Of a stretch of 22,963 nucleotides of DNA, positions 19,733-22,963 are shown one piece after another (position 1 is the stretch's first letter; every line of letters starts with the position of its first letter). Origin of the DNA: a virus. The translations under genes were made by a program, and so were the position numbers. The stretch is from the IMG/VR virus record IMGVR_UViG_3300010389_000150, positions 1 to 22,963 of that record, one strand, 5' to 3'. A model generated the notes under the pieces. The model made no database searches, was not told the origin of the DNA, and worked only from the letters and a program-made list of their open reading frames with translations.

Positions 19733-19750
19733 ACGGGGTTGCTATCCCGT
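19733..19750 (-). promoter_or_regulatory. Second hairpin after the 199-aa gene
   Basis: The minus strand reads ACGGG, an 8-nt loop, then CCCGT, beginning at the stop codon of the 199-aa gene. It is followed by AAAAAG and not by a run of T, so it is unlikely to be a Rho-independent terminator on this strand. With the neighbouring hairpin it makes a two-stem leader, possibly an mRNA processing or 3'-end protection element. On the plus strand it is also not followed by T. Confidence 0.4.
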
Positions 19751-20349
19751 TAATCGATGTAAAATCCCTGTCTAAGGTAATCTTTATCTTCGATGAACGT
19801 TAAATTATCGATATTTTCTATTTTTTGATCATTCCACACTGGAATTGCAACTGTATTGCCATATCTAAAGTCTGGATTTCTCCTAAAATGAACCTCTATA
19901 AGGTGATTTCCGATAAATTCGCAGTTTATCCACTCATAATCACCTTTTAGACTATTTAATACAGGAGGAAACTCTACCTTAAAGTCCATCTTAGTCCACT
20001 TTTTCCATCTGTAGAGTGGATCTTCTTCGTCTTTTTCACCTAAGACCACTAATTTTGACTCTTTGTTTTGATAATCAACGCTATAATGATCTCCATAGAA
20101 CATTTCACACCAAAACTCTGAGGGATGAAACCTTTCAGTGTCTTTATAAATCCATTCCTTACGAGAAAATCGTCCCATACCAAGAAGGTTAATACTTGGT
20201 CGGACGATATAATACCCCGAATATGGAACAGGCACCCCTGTAGGTCCACAGAGATGCCCCAAACGATTATTTAAAAAGAGTTTGTTATAGACCCATAGAT
20301 CTTCTGGATGTATAGATTTCCATTCGTCTAATGAATCTAAATGATACAT
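19750..20349 (-). CDS. Conserved phage protein with ATP-grasp-like motifs
   Basis: A 199-residue soluble protein of unassigned function. Three motifs appear in the order expected for an ATP-grasp catalytic core: YIVRPSINLLGMGR (47-60), like the RPS..LGG nucleotide loop; CEMFYGDHYSVD (81-92), like the E..xGxExSVD strand; and IEVHFRR (151-157), like the metal-binding E-x-N-x-R strand, though with His in place of Asn. It is much shorter than usual ATP-grasp enzymes and lacks an obvious N-terminal substrate domain, so it could be a minimal or degenerate member, or the likeness could be chance. The start is the ATG at 20349, which overlaps the upstream stop by one base (TAATG), with an AAGGT ribosome site. 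It is the last gene of the glycosyltransferase operon. Confidence 0.82.
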   Translation of the reverse strand: MYHLDSLDEWKSIHPEDLWVYNKLFLNNRLGHLCGPTGVPVPYSGYYIVRPSINLLGMGRFSRKEWIYKDTERFHPSEFWCEMFYGDHYSVDYQNKESKLVVLGEKDEEDPLYRWKKWTKMDFKVEFPPVLNSLKGDYEWINCEFIGNHLIEVHFRRNPDFRYGNTVAIPVWNDQKIENIDNLTFIEDKDYLRQGFYID

Positions 20350-20480
20350 TACTTACCTTGCCCCCGATACTTCTTCTTGCGACCATTACGAGAAGTTGCT
20401 GAGAGAAGAGTCCGAGCAGAACGACCTTGACGAGTCTTCTTAGGTGCTCCTTTTTCAAAAATAGTCTTATTCAGTGCCAT
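20349..20480 (-). CDS. Small basic conserved phage protein (43 aa)
   Basis: A 43-residue, strongly basic protein (MALNKTIFEKGAPKKTRQGR...RNGRKKKYRGQGK). Its KKTRQGRS and SRNGRKKKYRGQGK segments resemble a short protein I recall as common in cyanomyovirus genomes, of unknown role. The charge suggests nucleic acid or ribosome contact, but this is inference. The ATG at 20480 overlaps the upstream TAA by one base and has a strong GGAGG ribosome site about 7 nt before it. Its stop overlaps the next start in the same way. Confidence 0.8.
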   Translation of the reverse strand: MALNKTIFEKGAPKKTRQGRSARTLLSATSRNGRKKKYRGQGK

Positions 20481-20626
20481 TAGATTTCCTCCAGTTCGAG
20501 TTGTTCAATATCAAAGTCCTCATCAGTGTAATACTTAGAGGAGAGTTCGTCAAGAACCTCAGTACATTCTTCATGACTGAGGTTCTGATATATCTTACGT
20601 CCTTTGTATAAGATATTAAAAGCCAT
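20480..20626 (-). CDS. Small acidic conserved phage protein (48 aa)
   Basis: A 48-residue protein, MAFNILYKGRKIYQNLSHEE followed by an acidic tail ending in EQLELEEI. A short basic, aromatic N-terminus precedes an acidic helix. It resembles small conserved cyanophage proteins of unknown function. The ATG at 20626 overlaps the glycosyltransferase stop (TAATG) with no ribosome site of its own, so it is probably translated by coupling. The end of the gene contains the ribosome site of the next gene. Confidence 0.78.
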   Translation of the reverse strand: MAFNILYKGRKIYQNLSHEECTEVLDELSSKYYTDEDFDIEQLELEEI

Positions 20627-21393
20627 TAGATCACACGAGTTTTTTCATGTCCCACACGAATACGAGGATCACACCAGATATCAAATCCAGCTTCTTTTGC
20701 ATCTAAACAGAATGATACGTCCTCTCCGCACATATCTTGAACTGCACCAGATTCAAAGACTTGCATCTTAGGTGCAAACCAGGGATACTCAAGATTCTCA
20801 AATACACCCTTTTTGATCATGACCCAACCAAATCCCGTGTAATCAACTGTAAATGGTTTACGACGTTTTGTAATACCTTCCACGTTCTCGTGATTCATGA
20901 CTCCACCGTTCTTACGGAAGTCATCTTCCTCTAACCAGTGAGCAACAGATGTTGTATGTCCATCTTCAGTTGCATACCAACCTGCAACAATCTCTTTCTC
21001 CTCACCTTCTTCGTTCAGTGCAAGATCACAGAGTTGCCAAAACTTTTCGGTGTTGAATACAATGTCACTATCAATCCACAGTTGATAATCATAATTCAGT
21101 TTACCATCCCAAGGAATCTGTTTGGGCCCCCGCAACACATTTGCTCCAAGAACTTTACAACGAGCAAAGTTTACCATTGAACTATAGTCTTGAGAAATCT
21201 GAATACTCATGTTGTTTTGAACAAGATCAAAACAAAGTTGAACAAATGCTTTTAAGAAAGTAAATGAGCATCCACGACCAGGAAGACAAAAGACAATCGA
21301 CTTGCCCTTCATTCGTTCCTTAATTGCCTCATAATCCCATTCTGCTTCCTTTGGTTTCGGAGCATTAGCCTTCAAAGTAAATCCTTTTGCCAT
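20626..21393 (-). CDS. GT-A fold glycosyltransferase
   Basis: A cytoplasmic glycosyltransferase of 255 residues, of the GT2-like type found in many cyanomyoviruses. After a short basic N-terminus, residues 31-40 (KSIVFCLPGR) form the first strand of the nucleotide-sugar fold. WIDSDIVF at 106-113 carries the DxD motif (D108, D110) for metal and sugar-nucleotide binding. A Gly-Trp-Tyr segment is at 138-140 and YTGFGWVMIKKGVF at 185-198. CGEDVSF at 222-228 is the usual acidic acceptor-side motif, and H249 in VGHEK is a likely metal ligand. Donor and acceptor are unknown; a virion protein, DNA base or host glycan are all possible. The start is the ATG at 21393, with GAAGGT upstream and its own promoter in front. 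It heads a four-gene overlapping operon. Confidence 0.85.
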   Translation of the reverse strand: MAKGFTLKANAPKPKEAEWDYEAIKERMKGKSIVFCLPGRGCSFTFLKAFVQLCFDLVQNNMSIQISQDYSSMVNFARCKVLGANVLRGPKQIPWDGKLNYDYQLWIDSDIVFNTEKFWQLCDLALNEEGEEKEIVAGWYATEDGHTTSVAHWLEEDDFRKNGGVMNHENVEGITKRRKPFTVDYTGFGWVMIKKGVFENLEYPWFAPKMQVFESGAVQDMCGEDVSFCLDAKEAGFDIWCDPRIRVGHEKTRVI

Positions 21394-21417
21394 AAGAAAA
21401 AAATAACCTTCAGATCA

Positions 21418-21446
21418 ATTTTAACAGTCTATATATCTCTTGTCAA
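21418..21446 (-). promoter_or_regulatory. Strong sigma70-type promoter for the glycosyltransferase operon
   Basis: The minus strand has a perfect -35 box TTGACA (21441-21446) and a -10 box TAAAAT (21418-21423), separated by 17 bp. TGT precedes the -10 box, giving an extended -10. The -35 box overlaps the stop codon of the 63-aa gene. A start site near 21411 is expected, about 18 nt before the glycosyltransferase ATG. Recognition by host sigma factor would place these genes in the early class, unlike the late baseplate genes. Confidence 0.8.
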
Positions 21447-21634
21447 TAAGAACCTTCCAAAGAGATTTTCCGGTTCACCATAAGTTCCTCATAAGATAAA
21501 TCAGAGATTTCATAATCAGTATGCATAATACCTACCATGTTTCTTAAGGTTTTCCAAGTAACCTCAAACTCTTCTTCTTTGATCGAATGAAATAAACAAC
21601 GATCCTTTGCATAGATGTGATAAATCTTTTCCAT
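21443..21634 (-). CDS. Small conserved phage protein (63 aa)
   Basis: A 63-residue protein, MEKIYHIYAKDRCLFHSIKE followed by EEFEVTWKTLRNMVGIM and DLSYEEL. It looks like a compact alpha/beta protein, a type seen in cyanomyoviruses without known function. The ATG at 21634 is preferred over the GTG one codon earlier because it overlaps the cupin stop as TGATG and has GGGAGG about 8 nt before it. The end of the gene carries the -35 box of the next promoter. Confidence 0.78.
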   Translation of the reverse strand: MEKIYHIYAKDRCLFHSIKEEEFEVTWKTLRNMVGIMHTDYEISDLSYEELMVNRKISLEGSY

Positions 21635-21972
21635 CACTCTACCCTCCCATAATGGTCCTCTAAACGAACAATATCATCCTCATCACATAAACCGAGTTGT
21701 GTCTCAATGATTGTGATACCATTCTTCCCTGCTTTGAGACGATGTATCTCTTCCTTTCTTATAAACACACTATCACCAACTTCAACAGTTCTTGTAGTGT
21801 CCTCTAAGGTCAGTTCTCCATCACCATCAACAACAATCCAATACTCTTCCCTATGGAAATGATATTGGAGTGATATTGATTGATTTGGTGAGATAATAAT
21901 CCTCTTAACCTTATAATCAATTTCCTCCAATAAATTCTCAAATATTCCCCATGGTCGAACCTCTGTAGTCAT
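21634..21972 (-). CDS. Cupin-fold mannose-6-phosphate isomerase-like protein (type II)
   Basis: A 112-residue single-domain cupin that matches the C-terminal domain of bifunctional mannose-1-phosphate guanylyltransferase/mannose-6-phosphate isomerase (AlgA/ManC type). The visible matches are RPWGIFENL (6-14), VKRIIISPNQSISLQYHFHR (22-41), EEYWIVVDGDGEL (42-54), GDSVFI (66-71), EIHRLKAG (75-82), and IIETQLG...DEDDIVRLEDHYGR near the end. H38, H40, E43 and H77 are the expected metal ligands. The predicted reaction is interconversion of mannose-6-phosphate and fructose-6-phosphate, but a different sugar isomerase or a sugar-binding role is possible. Its nearness to the glycosyltransferase suggests a common sugar-modification task. 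The start is the ATG at 21972. Its leader resembles that of the 34-aa gene. Confidence 0.9.
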   Translation of the reverse strand: MTTEVRPWGIFENLLEEIDYKVKRIIISPNQSISLQYHFHREEYWIVVDGDGELTLEDTTRTVEVGDSVFIRKEEIHRLKAGKNGITIIETQLGLCDEDDIVRLEDHYGRVE

Positions 21973-21992
21973 AAAAATTTTTCCGGAATTTT

Positions 21993-22145
21993 TTATCTCA
22001 CTGCATTATATATCAGAATAAGCAAAAACCCGACCGAACCTCCGAAGATCGAAAAGCACTGCCGAGGATATCTTATTAACCAACCCGCAAAGACAACCTT
22101 CCAGAAGTTCCAATAAGGGGATTTATTTCTTCTTCCTCGCACCAT
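21993..22145 (-). CDS. Putative 50-aa membrane protein overlapping the 34-aa gene
   Basis: This 50-codon frame starts with ATG at 22145, inside the 34-aa gene, and overlaps its last 23 nt in the +1 frame. The product begins basic (MVRGRRNKSP), then has YWNFWKVVFAGWLIRYP, and ends with a hydrophobic segment SVGFLLILIYNAV, a plausible single membrane span. Four tryptophans and a sensible positive-inside N-terminus support a real gene. It fills the otherwise empty gap before the cupin gene and ends 20 nt before it. There is no clear Shine-Dalgarno, so coupling to the 34-aa gene would be needed. Function unknown. Confidence 0.6.
   Translation of the reverse strand: MVRGRRNKSPYWNFWKVVFAGWLIRYPRQCFSIFGGSVGFLLILIYNAVR
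22005..22010 (-). promoter_or_regulatory. Possible -10 element before the cupin gene
   Basis: The minus strand contains a perfect TATAAT, with TGA three bases before it, inside the end of the 50-aa frame. No good -35 box is found at 16-18 bp spacing, so if real it would act as an extended -10 or depend on an activator such as a MotA-like protein. Confidence 0.3.
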
Positions 22146-22227
22146 TTTTCTTTGCTTGTGACTTTATACTTTTACAACGTTTATCTGGACGGGAATTACC
22201 ATTCTTATGAATCCACCTTGTGAACAT
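22123..22227 (-). CDS. Small basic protein (34 aa)
   Basis: A 34-residue, lysine- and arginine-rich protein (MFTRWIHKNGNSRPDKRCKS...ending RKKK). Fourteen residues are Lys, Arg or His, so nucleic acid binding is possible but unproven. The start at 22227 has a convincing ribosome site, CCGGAG, about 9 nt upstream in an AT-rich leader. It is followed by, and overlaps, the putative membrane protein frame. No recognised family. Confidence 0.6.
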   Translation of the reverse strand: MFTRWIHKNGNSRPDKRCKSIKSQAKKNGARKKK

Positions 22228-22326
22228 TTTTTATACTCCGGAAATTTTTTATGATCGTGATATTTAAAGGTCGAATTGTCACCTCTGTAGGTTAGGGTAG
22301 TTTCGGATTTTTATTAACCCCCCCCG

Positions 22327-22404
22327 TTACGCCACGTATAAGAATACACAATAAATCGCAAATACTGCTATAACGAATAACGAATAAACTGCGATTTCAC
22401 GAAT
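22327..22404 (-). pseudogene. Cryptic membrane-span frame without a normal start codon
   Basis: One minus-strand frame encodes REIAVYSLFVIAVFAIY followed by CVFLYVA and a TAA stop, a clean hydrophobic span with a charged N-terminus. The only start-like codon is ATT at 22402-22404, one base from ATG, and there is no ribosome site. It may be a decayed small membrane gene, a non-canonical start, or chance in AT-rich repeats. Confidence 0.25.
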
Positions 22405-22420
22405 AAGAAATAACGAATAA
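22353..22420. repeat. Short CGAATAA repeats and an 8-bp inverted repeat
   Basis: Four copies of CGAATAA lie at 22374-22380, 22381-22387, 22400-22406 and 22414-22420, the first two in direct tandem. AAATCGCA (22353-22360) and TGCGATTT (22390-22397) form an inverted repeat around the first two copies. Together with a run of eight C at 22318-22325 this is the least gene-like part of the window. Within 22228-22459 no other gene can be supported. Confidence 0.6.
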
Positions 22421-22424
22421 GATA

Positions 22425-22451
22425 GGGGGAGAAACTATAAAGAACTCCCCC
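22425..22451 (-). terminator. GC-rich terminator hairpin
   Basis: The minus strand reads GGGGGAG, a 13-nt loop, then CTCCCCC followed by TATCTTATT. The 7-bp stem lies 8 nt after the stop codon of the 47-aa gene, as expected for a Rho-independent terminator. The T-tract is interrupted, so termination may be partial. Confidence 0.6.
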
Positions 22452-22459
22452 CAATCTCA

Positions 22460-22603
22460 TCAGAACTCGATCACATCAGAAGTGGGCATGTTACCCTGTT
22501 GATCATCACTCACTGCATCACTGGTAATAGCATCAAGAATCGACAGAATCTCGTTGCCAGTGTTACCTTGACGCAGCATGGAGATGAGAACTTCTTTAGA
22601 CAT
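22460..22603 (-). CDS. Small conserved phage protein (47 aa)
   Basis: A 47-residue acidic protein that begins MSKEVLISMLRQGNTGNEIL and continues SILDAITSDA. This N-terminal pattern is one I recall from short proteins in cyanomyoviruses; the function is unknown. It is predicted to be a helix pair with an acidic, disordered tail ending IEF. The start is the ATG at 22603 and no Shine-Dalgarno is visible. It is the second gene of the unit driven from near 22.9 kb and is followed by a terminator hairpin. Confidence 0.75.
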   Translation of the reverse strand: MSKEVLISMLRQGNTGNEILSILDAITSDAVSDDQQGNMPTSDVIEF

Positions 22604-22676
22604 AATGAAAGGGAAAAGAGTAATGAACTGTTGGTGGTTAGTTTATAGTCATGCCCAGGACTTAAGAGTTAAGGTA

Positions 22677-22841
22677 TCAGAAAGGATTGCTCCAGGTTTC
22701 GTATTGTTTCGAGGTGATCTCTCCACTCTTGCAGAGATCATCTGTAAAGTTGTTCCAGTTCTCCCGAGTGTAGATTGTGTCACCTTTCACAACACCTTGA
22801 TGCTCATTGCGGAAGATGTAGAGTGCTTGCTGTTTGGTCAT
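22677..22841 (-). CDS. Small conserved phage protein (54 aa)
   Basis: A 54-residue protein, MTKQQALYIFRNEHQGVVKG, then DTIYTRENWNNFTDDLCKSG and a C-terminal YETWSNPF. It is soluble and mixed-charge with no recognised domain. An upstream in-frame GTG at 22955 would add 38 residues, but the ATG at 22841 is preferred because a sigma70 promoter lies inside that extension and the added residues are Pro-rich and atypical. A GGAGG sits about 35 nt before the ATG, too far to act directly, so the ribosome site is unclear. First gene of the short unit that ends at the 22.43-kb hairpin. Confidence 0.72.
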   Translation of the reverse strand: MTKQQALYIFRNEHQGVVKGDTIYTRENWNNFTDDLCKSGEITSKQYETWSNPF

Positions 22842-22895
22842 TGTTTTAGGTGGTGAAGTGTGTGTGGGGTTCGTTTCCTCCCCCCCGATGAACCT

Positions 22896-22924
22896 AATAT
22901 AGGGTATTTGGGGGATCAGGTCAA
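22896..22924 (-). promoter_or_regulatory. Sigma70-type promoter for the 54-aa and 47-aa genes
   Basis: The minus strand carries TTGACC (22919-22924), a 17-bp spacer, and TATATT (22896-22901), close to the bacterial housekeeping consensus. The predicted start near 22889 gives a leader of about 48 nt that contains a G-rich run and GGAGG. The right edge of the window beyond it (22925-22963) shows no other feature. Confidence 0.75.
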
Positions 22925-22963
22925 GGGGTTCTGACCAGTTCCCCGATTGGCACACCTCAGATT

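Noticed and set aside
21960-22122. Possible tRNA or structured RNA in the apparent gap before the cupin gene
   Set aside because: A GGTTCGGTC stretch looked like a T-arm, but no matching acceptor stem, D-arm or anticodon arm could be built. The interval is better explained by the 50-aa frame.
22604-22676. Promoter with TATAAA between the 54-aa and 47-aa genes
   Set aside because: The best -35 candidate (TTAACT) is poor and lies at 19 bp, and the two genes are explained by the upstream promoter.
22578-22856. Plus-strand open frame of 92 codons
   Set aside because: It is antisense to the 54-aa gene and partly to the 47-aa gene. No promoter or ribosome site supports it, and the minus-strand genes have a good promoter.
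22842-22955. 38-residue N-terminal extension of the 54-aa gene from a GTG
   Set aside because: The extension contains the -35, -10 and expected transcription start of a near-consensus promoter and is Pro-rich, so the ATG at 22841 is the better start.

Overview
This window looks like part of a T4-like myovirus genome, most likely a marine cyanophage of Synechococcus or Prochlorococcus. A related marine T4-like phage, such as one infecting Pelagibacter, cannot be excluded. The evidence is an AT-rich sequence with every supported gene on the minus strand, tightly packed genes with 1-nt start/stop overlaps, and recognisable T4-type baseplate wedge proteins in T4-like order: gp25, gp6, a giant protein in the gp7 position, gp8, then a DUF4815-type protein in the gp9/gp10 position. 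No tRNA, CRISPR array, insertion sequence, integrase or att site was seen.

Reading in the direction of transcription (right to left), 19.7-22.96 kb is an accessory segment. A sigma70-type promoter near 22.9 kb drives two small genes of 54 and 47 aa, and a GC-rich hairpin closes that unit. Next come a short AT-rich repeat region, a 34-aa basic protein, an overlapping 50-aa putative membrane protein, a cupin matching the C-terminal domain of type II mannose-6-phosphate isomerases, and a 63-aa protein. A second, near-consensus promoter (TTGACA, 17 bp, TAAAAT) then precedes a chain of four genes joined by TAATG overlaps: a GT-A glycosyltransferase, 48-aa and 43-aa small proteins, and a 199-aa protein with ATP-grasp-like motifs. 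A two-hairpin leader separates this chain from an 84-aa acidic protein.

The stretch from 19.4 kb to the left end encodes the baseplate wedge: gp25, gp6, a 3,998-aa protein, an enlarged gp8 and a DUF4815-family protein of more than 1,150 aa. T4-type late promoter motifs (ATAAATA) sit just upstream of gp25 and of gp8. The giant protein carries a YHYH domain and two families of short recurring motifs. One of these motifs also lies inside the gp8 insertion, which suggests that modules are shared between neighbouring baseplate genes.

The first 45 bases are not biological. They match the Illumina Nextera P5/i5/Read-1 adapter, including the i5 index GTAAGGAG. They truncate the leftmost gene and supply a false stop codon, so the left edge is a library or assembly artefact and not a genome end.
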